Of a stretch of 64,000 nt of DNA, positions 7,315 through 15,157 are shown one piece after another. A program made the position numbers and the translations under genes. This DNA is from JAJPHW01 sp963771505. GTDB taxonomy: Bacteria; Acidobacteriota; Terriglobia; Terriglobales; Acidobacteriaceae. Location of the stretch: NCBI GenBank assembly GCA_963771505.1, contig CAVYTO010000002.1:992001-1056000 (forward strand), read 5' to 3'. Every line of letters begins with the position of its first letter. The first letter of the stretch is position 1. The notes beneath the pieces are model-generated. The model did no database searches. It was not told where the DNA came from and saw nothing but the letters and a program-made list of their open reading frames with translations.

Positions 7315-8484
7315 ATGCTGCGCAATACTCTTGCTGTGTTCTTCTTAATTCTTGCTACAGGAACGCTTGCTTTCGCGCAGGATACGAAGGCAGCGCCATC
7401 CGCTCAAATCGGATATCAATCCGCGCCCGACGCCGACGCGCACAAAACCCTGTTGCTCAAAGATTTCCATCCCGCGCCCATGCTGCACACGCCGATCCAC
7501 AAAATAGATAAAGCTAAGTTTTACGTCATCGACGTGCACAACCACGTCAACGACGCCGCCCGCATTGACGAGCACATGGACCCCAAACGCGTCATCGAAG
7601 TCATGGACAACACCAACGTCCGCACCATCGTCATCCTCACCGGCATGTGGGGAGATAAGCTGCAACACGTTATCGACGAAATGGTGAAGCCTTATCCAGG
7701 CCGCTTCATGGTTTTTACGCAAATCGACTACAGCAAGATCGACGACCCCAACTTCAGCCAGGAAGCCGTCGCCAACCTCGATGACGCGGTGAAGCGCGGC
7801 GCCCGCGGCCTGAAGTGTCTAAAAGATCTTGGCCTCGGCGTTCGAGATAAGACCGGCAAGCTCATCACCGTGGATGACCCGCGCCTCGACCCCATCTGGG
7901 AGGAAGCCGGACGCCTCCACATTCCCGTTTCCATTCATACGAGCGATCCCGAGGCTTTCTTTCATCCCACCGACGGCGCGAACGAACGCTACGACGAACT
8001 CATCGAGCATCCCGACTGGAGTTTTTATTCTGCGCCGGGTGGCCCGCGGTTTCCTACGAAAGAAGAACTGCTAGCAGCGCGCGACCACATGTTCGCCAAG
8101 CATCCGCACACGCAGTTTGTTGCCCTGCACATGGCCAATTGGCCGGAGAACCTCGACTACGTTGCGCACTTGCTCGATACGCTGCCTAATGTAAACGTTG
8201 AATTCGGCGCGCGCGAAGCCGAACTCGGCCGCCAGCCCCGCCGCGCCCGCGAGTTCTTCCTGAAATATCAGGACCGCATCATGTTCGGCACCGACAACGA
8301 AGTCACCGAGGAGATGTATCGCAACCACTTCCGCTGGCTCGAAACCGCCGACGAATACTTCGACTACTGGGGATACCCAGGCCAGGGCCGCTGGGAAATC
8401 TACGGCATGGCCCTACCCGACCCCGTCCTCGAAAAGATTTACCACGGCAATGCAGAGAAAATGTTCGCCGGGTTTAAGAAGTGA
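7315..8484 (+). CDS. secreted amidohydrolase-family (amidohydrolase 2) protein
   Basis: A 389-residue protein with a signal peptide (MLRNTLAVFFLILATGTLAFAQ). The TIM-barrel metal motif VIDVHNHV, later His residues (SIHTSD, ALHMANW) and the terminal FGTDNE Asp match the amidohydrolase 2 superfamily. The ATG at 7315 is chosen because AGGGGGG precedes it and the signal peptide follows directly; the ATG at 7288 would bury it. The substrate is unknown. REP palindromes start shortly after its stop. Confidence 0.8.
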   Translation: MLRNTLAVFFLILATGTLAFAQDTKAAPSAQIGYQSAPDADAHKTLLLKDFHPAPMLHTPIHKIDKAKFYVIDVHNHVNDAARIDEHMDPKRVIEVMDNTNVRTIVILTGMWGDKLQHVIDEMVKPYPGRFMVFTQIDYSKIDDPNFSQEAVANLDDAVKRGARGLKCLKDLGLGVRDKTGKLITVDDPRLDPIWEEAGRLHIPVSIHTSDPEAFFHPTDGANERYDELIEHPDWSFYSAPGGPRFPTKEELLAARDHMFAKHPHTQFVALHMANWPENLDYVAHLLDTLPNVNVEFGAREAELGRQPRRAREFFLKYQDRIMFGTDNEVTEEMYRNHFRWLETADEYFDYWGYPGQGRWEIYGMALPDPVLEKIYHGNAEKMFAGFKK

Positions 8485-8518
8485 GAATGCAAGACTTTGA
8501 GAGAATCTACTGGTGAGA

Positions 8519-8558
8519 GGGTGCCCCACCCTTGTCGCGTTTTCTGCGACAGGGTGGG
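8519..8558. repeat. REP-like palindrome, copy 1
   Basis: A hairpin with arms CCCACCC-t-TGTCGC and GCGACA-GGGTGGG, led by GGTGCC. It is in the same orientation as the half copy at 8951 and inverted relative to the copies at 8635 and 9094. It lies just downstream of the amidohydrolase gene and could also protect its transcript end. Confidence 0.75.
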
Positions 8559-8634
8559 TTGTTGACTGGTTGTTGAGCCAGGCATCGAAAGCCGTTGCGT
8601 CTTAAAGCTACTTGCCCTTCACCGTATGCAACTA

Positions 8635-8675
8635 CCCCACCCTGTCGCACAAAACGCGACAAGGGTGGGGCACCC
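8635..8675. repeat. REP-like palindrome, copy 2 (inverted)
   Basis: A 41-base element, CCCCACCCTGTCGC - loop - GCGACAAGGGTGGGGCACCC, identical to 9094-9134. It sits just beyond the 3' end of the RAYT relic, the usual place for REP elements mobilised by that transposase class. Confidence 0.8.
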
Positions 8676-8682
8676 GTTCAAC

Positions 8683-9051
8683 CTACCCACACTTAGTTTG
8701 ATTGGGAGGCTTTTGAATCATCTGGGGAACGATGCCAAGCTGTTCTCTCTTCCTCCCCGTCCACTGCGACTCAATCTCCACAACGCCTTCCACTCCCGAA
8801 ACATAGTGGCGAAAACTGCTCCACGGCCAGTCTGCGGGATGCTCTACCAATCCTCGCGTCACCGGATTGTTATGAATGTACGTCAGCTTCTCCAGATGCT
8901 TCTCTTCGCTCCAAACATTGAAATCGTAATAACGCGGCAGCCAGAACCGAGGGTGCCCCACCCTTGTCGCGTTTTGTTGGCGCTGGTAGCACCTGAAAGT
9001 CACGAAATGCAGGCATTGCGCTTCTTGGAAGCGCTTCAGCGACCATGGCAT
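8683..9051 (-). pseudogene. REP-associated tyrosine transposase (RAYT), core deleted
   Basis: The 122-codon frame preserves the N-terminus of a RAYT (MPWSLKRFQEAQCLHFVTFRCYQR) and its C-terminal third (FWLPRYYDFNVWSEEKHLEKLTYIHNNP, then WPWSSFRHY). The middle, which normally carries the HUH pair and catalytic Tyr region, is missing. In its place, nine codons (NATRVGHPR) are contributed by half of a REP-like palindrome at 8951-8980. The family is normally about 170-190 residues, so roughly 60-70 residues are gone. The product cannot be an active transposase. No stop codon interrupts the join. Confidence 0.85.
8951..8980. repeat. half REP element inside the RAYT relic
   Basis: GGGTGCCCCACCCTTGTCGC followed by GTTTTGTTGG matches the left arm of copy 1, but the return arm is absent. 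It sits exactly where the transposase core is missing, so it marks the deletion junction. Confidence 0.75.
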
Positions 9052-9093
9052 CCCGGTCTAAACATCGGAGTTCGAAGCGATCAAGGTCAAAAC

Positions 9094-9134
9094 CCCCACC
9101 CTGTCGCACAAAACGCGACAAGGGTGGGGCACCC
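9094..9134. repeat. REP-like palindrome, copy 3 (inverted)
   Basis: A 41-base element identical to 8635-8675. It lies upstream of the RAYT relic, so two full inverted copies flank the gene. Confidence 0.8.
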
Positions 9135-9204
9135 GATTTCCTCAGATTTGTTCGCTTCCCCGACTGCCACGACGGCCCTGCTGTCGTTTGAACCAGTTAT
9201 CAGG

Positions 9205-9342
9205 TCAACCCAACACATCATAGGCATTCTGATTGCGGATGTTGCTGTGGTGTTTGAGCATGGGCAGCCCTTTCACGGCTTTCGTCCAGTCAATGACCTC
9301 GTCCGCCTGAATGCCGTCCGGGTCGGCGCGGATGGTGGCCTC
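9205..9342 (-). pseudogene. C-terminal fragment of an unknown protein
   Basis: The minus strand reads about 45 codons (ATIRADPDGIQADEV ... HHSNIRNQNAYDVLG, stop at 9205-9207) with protein-like composition. It is preceded directly by an in-frame TGA and has no start. It looks like the tail of a gene lost when the REP/RAYT material arrived. Parent family not recognised. Confidence 0.3.
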
Positions 9343-9457
9343 TCATCCCAACCTAAGGGACTTTCACCAACTTTTAATCTGCGTGTAACCTCGCGGGCCC
9401 GGCAAAAGCCTCTCATTGGAGCTAACGAGCTTCACAAACCTCACGAGGAGAATTTTC

Positions 9458-10450
9458 ATGAAGACCCCTAAAGTTATGCTTGCGGCCGCTTTCGCCGCGC
9501 TATGCTGCGTGTGCGCATCGGCGCAAGTTGTGGCGTCGGCCCCGTACACCGTTTCTGTTTTCACCACCAGCATCCCCGGAGTCGACTTCGCGCCTGATTC
9601 CATCGCAGTGCTCGGCGGACACGTATTCGTCGGCTATGGCGACGGAGTTGCGCCCGACGGTTCCGACGGCAAGAGCAGCACGATTGTCGAGTACACATCG
9701 AATGGCGACATGGTCACCACATTCACTGTGCTCGGACATAACGATGGGCTGCGGGTCAACCCGAACACCCAGCAACTGTGGGCCGTCCAGAATGAAGATG
9801 CCAAGCCGAATCTCGTGATTATCGACCCGGTGAAGGGCACCCAGTCGGCGCCGTACACTTTCAGCGCCACTCCGCATGGCGGCGGATACGACGACGTCTG
9901 TTTCCGGGGGACTGACGCGTTCTTCAGCGCCTCAAACCCGGCCAACAATCCGAATACCGCGCCGGCGATCGTGAAGGGCACGATCAGCGGCAACACCGTC
10001 GTAGTCAGCCCGGTGTTGTATGCAAACGCAACGGCGATCGACATTCCTACTAACACGCCGGTCACTCTCAATCTGCAAGACCCCGACTCCATGCACTTCA
10101 ATCCGCTGGGAGATTTGGTTCTGGACAGCCAAGCCGATGCCGAACTCATCATCGTGCATCATGCGGGATACGGCGACCAGAGCGTGTACCACCTGGCATT
10201 GACCGATGGCGGAACTTCTCCGCAGATTGACGACACTGTGTTTGCGACAGGGAGCAACGGGTTCATCCTGGTTTCCGATCGCGACGGCGAAACGGTGTAT
10301 TCGGTTTCGCGTCCGCTGTGGTCGCCAGCAGCAGCGTACAGCGCGACTCCGACGACGGTCGGGGCGCTCGACTTCGACACCGGAGTAATCACCGACGTCG
10401 TCACCGGAATGGTAAGCCCGCACGGAATGGCGTTCGTTCCGACTAAGTAG
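9458..10450 (+). CDS. secreted beta-propeller-like protein
   Basis: A 330-residue protein with a signal peptide ending near AQVVA (about residue 22). The remainder shows repeated blade-like stretches (GGHVFVGYGDG, LRVNPNTQQLWAVQNED, HFNPLGDLVLDSQ, GFILVSDRDGETVYSV) as in NHL/SMP-30-type propellers. CGAGGAGAA precedes the ATG at 9458. No catalytic residues can be named. Acidobacterial genomes encode many such secreted propellers; substrate or partner unknown. Confidence 0.7.
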   Translation: MKTPKVMLAAAFAALCCVCASAQVVASAPYTVSVFTTSIPGVDFAPDSIAVLGGHVFVGYGDGVAPDGSDGKSSTIVEYTSNGDMVTTFTVLGHNDGLRVNPNTQQLWAVQNEDAKPNLVIIDPVKGTQSAPYTFSATPHGGGYDDVCFRGTDAFFSASNPANNPNTAPAIVKGTISGNTVVVSPVLYANATAIDIPTNTPVTLNLQDPDSMHFNPLGDLVLDSQADAELIIVHHAGYGDQSVYHLALTDGGTSPQIDDTVFATGSNGFILVSDRDGETVYSVSRPLWSPAAAYSATPTTVGALDFDTGVITDVVTGMVSPHGMAFVPTK

Positions 10451-10462
10451 CCCTTGCTCGTG

Positions 10463-10503
10463 CCCCGTCTTCACCCTGCGTTCGCTGCAGAGTGAGGGCG
10501 GGG
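10463..10503. terminator. possible bidirectional terminator
   Basis: Imperfect hairpin in the 56 bases between two convergent genes: CCCCGTCTTCAC on one side faces GTGAGGGCGGGG on the other, with mismatches. Position and GC-rich arms fit a shared terminator; there is no clear T-tract. Confidence 0.3.
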
Positions 10504-10506
10504 ATT

Positions 10507-11226
10507 TCATCCATGTGCGAAATGTTCCAGCAGGAAAAACAAACCCACGCCGAGAAAAACTACAAACGCCATCTTCACTCCCGGTTCATGGTTGACTTCG
10601 GGAATCAGGTCAGAGGCGGCCACGTAGATCGTCACGCCAGCGGAGAGAGGCAGGCCAACGCTGACCTGGTGTCGCATCAAGGCCATGAACAGGACCCCCG
10701 CCAAGGTTGCGAGGCCGAGCAACACAGACGATCCCCACGCTGCGCGTCGGCTTTGTCCGCGAGCGAGCATGATCGACGCCACCGTGAAGCCTTCAGGAAT
10801 TTTGTGCAGAAAGATCGCCACAAAAATCACCCAGCCTAACCAGTTGGAAACGATGAAGCCGGCAGCGATCGCAATTCCATCAAAAAATGTGTGGATTACG
10901 AGTCCGACCAGCACCGAATAACCGTGAGCCGTATGGCCGGGATGGGTTTCTTCTCCGAAATGAAAGTGCGGAGTCACCGCATGCTCGAAGAAGTGGATCA
11001 TTAAATATCCGAGCAGAACCAAGGCAGGCGCGCTCGATCCTCGCAAAGCGATACTGGCGGGAAAGATTTCGATGATGGCGGTCGCCAGCATGAAGCCAGC
11101 ACCCAGCGCGATGAAGTAGCGGAGATACTGGCGGTTCCAGTGCCGTTGAACAATGATGGCACCGCCAAACACGTTGGCGGAAGCCGCGGCCAGGCCGAGC
11201 GCGATGCTCAGTAGGATGGGGTGCAT
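10507..11226 (-). CDS. ZIP-family metal transporter
   Basis: A 239-residue inner-membrane protein with about eight hydrophobic segments. HTFFDG (112-117) and HKIPEG (141-146) are the paired metal-binding motifs of ZIP TM4 and TM5. A His-rich loop (HFFEHAVTPHFHFGEETHPGH, residues 78-98) fits a metal-sensing segment. Imports Zn2+ or a similar divalent metal. It follows ychF by 6 bases on the same strand and is likely co-transcribed. Confidence 0.9.
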   Translation of the reverse strand: MHPILLSIALGLAAASANVFGGAIIVQRHWNRQYLRYFIALGAGFMLATAIIEIFPASIALRGSSAPALVLLGYLMIHFFEHAVTPHFHFGEETHPGHTAHGYSVLVGLVIHTFFDGIAIAAGFIVSNWLGWVIFVAIFLHKIPEGFTVASIMLARGQSRRAAWGSSVLLGLATLAGVLFMALMRHQVSVGLPLSAGVTIYVAASDLIPEVNHEPGVKMAFVVFLGVGLFFLLEHFAHG

Positions 11227-11232
11227 GGATGG

Positions 11233-12318
11233 TTATCCGCTGTGGCGGATATGCATCACGTCGCCATCCTGCGCAATGTATTCTTTGCCTTCGAGACGAA
11301 GAATACCTTTGGCCCGCGCGTTGGCTTCGGAACCGGCTTCGAGCAACTGGTCCCACCGGATGGTCTCAGCGCGAATGAAGTGCTTTTCAAGATCGGAGTG
11401 AATTGCACCGGCGGCCTGCGCAGCGCGGGTATTTACGGGGATCGTCCAGGCACGGCATTCGTCTTCGCCGATGGTGAAGAATGAGATGAGGCCCAGCAAC
11501 TTGTAGGTCGTGCGGATCAGGCGTGACAAGCCGCTTTCAGTGAGTTCATAGCTCGAGAGAAACTCGGCGGCGTCGGCGTCCGGCATTTCCGCGAGTTCGG
11601 CTTCCACCTTGCCGCAAATCGCTGTGGCGCCGGCGTTCGGCCGCGCGGCTACTTCTTCGAGCTTGAACTTGCCCACTGCGGCTTCCAGATCTTTGCCCAA
11701 ATGCGAACTCTCGCCGATGTTGAGCACATAGAGAATCGGCTTCTCGCTGAGGAACATGAATCCACGTAGCCGCTTCTTGTCTTCTGCGGTCATCTCCATC
11801 TCGCGCAGGGGCTTTTCAGTTTCCACGTGGGTTTTGGCACGCTTGAGCAGGTCGAACTCTTTTTCGAGTTCCGGCGAGCGCATCTTCTTTAAGTCTTTTT
11901 CTACGCGCTCCAGGCGCTTCTCGATTTGGCCGAGATCGCTGACCATGAGATCAAACTCGACGTTCTTGATGTCACGCAGGGGATCGATGGGTCCGACGTG
12001 AGGGATGGAATCGTCCTCAAAGGCGCGGACCACGTGGGCAAGCGCATCCACATTGCGCAGATGGCCGATGTAGCCGCTCTCCTTAAGCGCCTCCTGGCCG
12101 ATCGCACCCAAGTCAACGTACTCGACGGCAGCATGGGTAAGCTTTTTTGGGTTGTATTGCGCGGCGAGGCGGTCAAGCCGATCGTCGGGAACTTTGGCCA
12201 CGCCGATGTGAGCTTCGCGCGGGTTGGAATATGCCTGATCAGACAGGTTGGCCTTGGTTAACATGCGGAACAACGATGTCTTGCCCACCTGCGGCAGGCC
12301 GATAATACCGGTTTTCAT
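11233..12318 (-). CDS. ychF: YchF/OLA1-family P-loop ATPase
   Basis: A 361-residue cytosolic protein. GLPQVGKT (7-14) is the P-loop; the coiled-coil region (about 125-200) and the C-terminal TGS domain (ENECRAWTIP-like DECRAWTIP, then the KHFIRAETIRWDQLLE segment) complete the YchF architecture. YchF binds ATP rather than GTP and associates with ribosomes and stress responses. The G4 position reads NIGE rather than NKxD, in line with altered nucleotide specificity. Confidence 0.93.
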   Translation of the reverse strand: MKTGIIGLPQVGKTSLFRMLTKANLSDQAYSNPREAHIGVAKVPDDRLDRLAAQYNPKKLTHAAVEYVDLGAIGQEALKESGYIGHLRNVDALAHVVRAFEDDSIPHVGPIDPLRDIKNVEFDLMVSDLGQIEKRLERVEKDLKKMRSPELEKEFDLLKRAKTHVETEKPLREMEMTAEDKKRLRGFMFLSEKPILYVLNIGESSHLGKDLEAAVGKFKLEEVAARPNAGATAICGKVEAELAEMPDADAAEFLSSYELTESGLSRLIRTTYKLLGLISFFTIGEDECRAWTIPVNTRAAQAAGAIHSDLEKHFIRAETIRWDQLLEAGSEANARAKGILRLEGKEYIAQDGDVMHIRHSG

Positions 12319-12459
12319 AGAGTCATTTCAGAATAACCGATGCGGCGCGGAACGTCATGCTACCGAGGCTCCCGCGCAAAGCCGGTTTAGCGCGAGATCC
12401 TTCCCTCCGCCTGAAGAACGCCTCCGGTCAGGGATGACGCCATTCTCAGAGGAGAGTAT

Positions 12460-12936
12460 CTATAAGCCGATCGCAGTGATGTAGACGAGCGCCAAGCCAA
12501 TCAGCAGGACGCCACCTTCAACCCGCGTCGAGGTCTGGTGCAAGGTGTCGAAACTTTTGCGGGTGGGATCGTCGGACGGCACCGACTCGATCGCTTCCGG
12601 CAATGAGGCGCGGAGCGCATCCATTCGAGGAATGATGCCGAACTGCGAAACCAGGGTGAGGACGATCATGAGCAAGACAAGGATGTTTCGCGCTGCGAAC
12701 GGCTGCAATATCCCGTGATTTAAGCGAGCATAAATCAGCGAGCTGATCAGAAACACTCCGCCGGAAACCAGGCCAATCCAGTGCAAAGACACGAGAGCGC
12801 GGCCCACCACGGCCCCGGCCATGTGACGTGTGGGTAAGACCGAGAAGACTGTGGGCGCGAGCACAAAGGCGAAAAAGAAAAGGCCGCCGATCCACACGAT
12901 GAGCGCCAAAAGCATCAGGTAGCGAAGGAAGGCCAT
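12460..12936 (-). CDS. DUF4149-like four-helix membrane protein
   Basis: A 158-residue protein with four hydrophobic segments (about residues 5-30, 50-70, 82-102 and 138-157). The WIGGLFFFAFVLAPTVF start and the RMDALR segment resemble DUF4149/TMEM205-like proteins. It lies between ychF and the MoxR ATPase on the same strand, but with gaps that allow separate transcription. Function unknown. Confidence 0.65.
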   Translation of the reverse strand: MAFLRYLMLLALIVWIGGLFFFAFVLAPTVFSVLPTRHMAGAVVGRALVSLHWIGLVSGGVFLISSLIYARLNHGILQPFAARNILVLLMIVLTLVSQFGIIPRMDALRASLPEAIESVPSDDPTRKSFDTLHQTSTRVEGGVLLIGLALVYITAIGL

Positions 12937-12961
12937 GCCGGAATTATAATTCCCGGCAGAG

Positions 12962-13921
12962 CTAAATCGGCACAGCTACGTTATCGACAATCTGCCGGAT
13001 GGCCTGCTCGGACAGCTCTGATTTTTTCTGGGTGTAAGAACCATTGCCGTTCGTCACCACACGATGGGCGAACACGGGGACGGCCAGTGGCTTGAAGTCT
13101 TCTGGGACACAGAAATTGCGACCATTGAGGAACGCGCTAGCCTGCGCCGCTCGATAAAACATTTGCGAGCCGCGGGGTGAAACCCCTAGCGAAAACTGCG
13201 CAGAGCTACGTGTTTGCCCCACAATCGCCAACGCATACTTCACCAACGAATCGTCCACCCGCACCTGAGTGACCGCGTGTTGCATTTCGAGCACGTCGGA
13301 ACCAGAAACGACAGGCTGTATGGAATCCAGCCTAGCTGCTCCCACTTGTGATCGTAAAATCTCGCGCTCGGCGTCCGGTTCCGGATATCCCATGTGGACT
13401 CGCATTAGAAATCGGTCCAGCTGCGATTCAGGTAACGGATAAGTGCCGTGATGTTCCACCGGGTTTTGGGTCGCGATCACCAGAAAAGGCTGCGGCAGCG
13501 GATGCGTGATGCCATCCACCGTCACTTGCCCTTCGTTCATCGCTTCGAGTAGCGCTGATTGCGTCTTCGGAGTCGTGCGGTTGATTTCATCGGCCAGCAG
13601 AATATTGGTGAAGATGGGTCCGTGCTTGAATTCGAATTTCTGGTCAGTCAGCGAAAACACAGAAACGCCGATGACGTCGGACGGCATCAGGTCGCTGGTG
13701 AACTGAATCCGCTGGAAGGAACAGTCGAGGCAGCGCGCGAGCGCATGGCCGAGTGTAGTTTTTCCGACGCCGGGTACGCCTTCAATCAAAAGATGGCCCC
13801 GGGCAAGTATTGAGATCAGAGCGAGGCGAACGACACCATCGTTGCCACGAATTACTTTTCGCAGAGCGGCTTCGAGCTGTTCGGCGCGGCGTGCTGCCGC
13901 AAATGCGACATCAGGCGACAT
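12962..13921 (-). CDS. MoxR-family AAA+ ATPase
   Basis: A 319-residue chaperone-like ATPase. Walker A GVPGVGKT is at 48-55, Walker B LLADEINR at about 108-115, and the sensor segment IATQNPVE and ESQLDRFLM arginine region follow. MoxR proteins usually work with a VWA and DUF58 protein in metal-centre insertion or stress tolerance; no such partner gene is adjacent here, which is slightly unusual. Confidence 0.9.
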   Translation of the reverse strand: MSPDVAFAAARRAEQLEAALRKVIRGNDGVVRLALISILARGHLLIEGVPGVGKTTLGHALARCLDCSFQRIQFTSDLMPSDVIGVSVFSLTDQKFEFKHGPIFTNILLADEINRTTPKTQSALLEAMNEGQVTVDGITHPLPQPFLVIATQNPVEHHGTYPLPESQLDRFLMRVHMGYPEPDAEREILRSQVGAARLDSIQPVVSGSDVLEMQHAVTQVRVDDSLVKYALAIVGQTRSSAQFSLGVSPRGSQMFYRAAQASAFLNGRNFCVPEDFKPLAVPVFAHRVVTNGNGSYTQKKSELSEQAIRQIVDNVAVPI

Positions 13922-13984
13922 TCCATGATCTTACTATTGGCAGACTTGAGATTATCGCGGGCGGCGTTACGATCGTCACAACTG

Positions 13985-15157
13985 TCAAGCGTAGATTTTC
14001 ACGCCTTGCACAACCCTGCTGATCGCGCCGTTCAGGCTAGGGCGGTCCGGCTTGAGGTCGCAACGCAAGGAAAAGAAGAGGCCAAGCAGTTGGCCGAAGA
14101 TGGCATCGCAAGCAGGACGATACAAATCGGGGACATCGCTATCTACAGTTAGTAAATGTTCGGCCTGCGCACCCGTGCCATTCGGGCCGATAGCGACCCG
14201 AGTGTTTACCAAACCTTTCGTTCCTATTTCGTCGAGGAGGTCGGTTTCATAATTGCGAACGCGCGCGTCACGTGACAGAAAGCAGGTGAACAATGTTTCG
14301 CGATTCAATGCGGACATCGGCCCGTGACGTAATCCCAGCGCCGACTCCGACAGAGTCGGAATCCTGCCGGCCGTGAGTTCAAGCAACTTCAATCCGCATT
14401 CGCTAGCCACCGCGCGAAGCGAGCCGGATCCAACAAAGCAAGCTGAGGTGAAAGGGCCGCGTGAAAGCCGAAACGCCAGGTCACTTGCATCACGGAGCAT
14501 CGCGGTGCCAGCGCGAATCATGGAAGCGAGGGTTCCGCGATAGTCACCAAGATCCGCTGAGTGAGCTAAACACTGCCCTAGAATCACCATGTTCGAGAAC
14601 GAACTGGTCATCGCTAAACCGCGATCGTTTACCCGATCCGCGAGGCAAATGCCCATCGCCCGCGAATCCTTGGAGGCGCCCGACACCATTTGACCGTCGG
14701 GATTGCAGGTCACAATCAGGTGATGGATATCTGGTCTCGCCTCCCGTGCTTTGTCAATGGCCGCGACGCTTTCGGGGCTGTCTCCGGAGCGGGAAAAAGA
14801 AATCCACAAGTAGCTCTTGTGAGGCAACACAATCTCATGGAAGTGTGTGACGAGGTCCGTGCTGGGCACGGCAGCAACTTCACAATCCCATTGTTGCCGC
14901 AGAAGGAGAACCAAAGAGCGGCCGATGTAGTCGGAGGTTCCCGCTCCGACCAGGAAAACAATTGGCCTTTCGTTCGGGGGCTTGAATATACCTGAGGATT
15001 GAAGGAGTTCTATAACTTCTTTTCTGCGCTGCTGGAAGAGCGAAAAAGTTGCGGCCCAGGTTTCAGGTTGCTGGGCAATTTCTTGCGGCGTATGCTCGAT
15101 TCCTCGCTCGTGCTTTTCTTTCTGCGAGAGTTGCAAGAGATCCGACAGCGCCGACAC
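13985..15157 (-). CDS. agaS: AgaS-type SIS-domain sugar isomerase/deaminase
   Basis: A 390-residue cytosolic protein with two SIS domains (about residues 65-200 and 235-380). The SFSRSGDSPESV segment is the phosphosugar-binding Ser loop, and the full length matches AgaS rather than GlmS. AgaS acts on galactosamine-6-phosphate in N-acetylgalactosamine/galactosamine catabolism. Its GTG start shares one base with the stop of the upstream glycoside hydrolase, so the two are translationally coupled. With the DeoR regulator and PfkB kinase nearby, this points to amino-sugar or galactoside use. Confidence 0.85.
   Translation of the reverse strand: MSALSDLLQLSQKEKHERGIEHTPQEIAQQPETWAATFSLFQQRRKEVIELLQSSGIFKPPNERPIVFLVGAGTSDYIGRSLVLLLRQQWDCEVAAVPSTDLVTHFHEIVLPHKSYLWISFSRSGDSPESVAAIDKAREARPDIHHLIVTCNPDGQMVSGASKDSRAMGICLADRVNDRGLAMTSSFSNMVILGQCLAHSADLGDYRGTLASMIRAGTAMLRDASDLAFRLSRGPFTSACFVGSGSLRAVASECGLKLLELTAGRIPTLSESALGLRHGPMSALNRETLFTCFLSRDARVRNYETDLLDEIGTKGLVNTRVAIGPNGTGAQAEHLLTVDSDVPDLYRPACDAIFGQLLGLFFSLRCDLKPDRPSLNGAISRVVQGVKIYA

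Noticed and set aside
8626..9471. 281-residue plus-strand frame
   Set aside because: It runs antisense through REP copies and the RAYT relic and its translation repeats REP-derived peptides; the minus strand is the real one.
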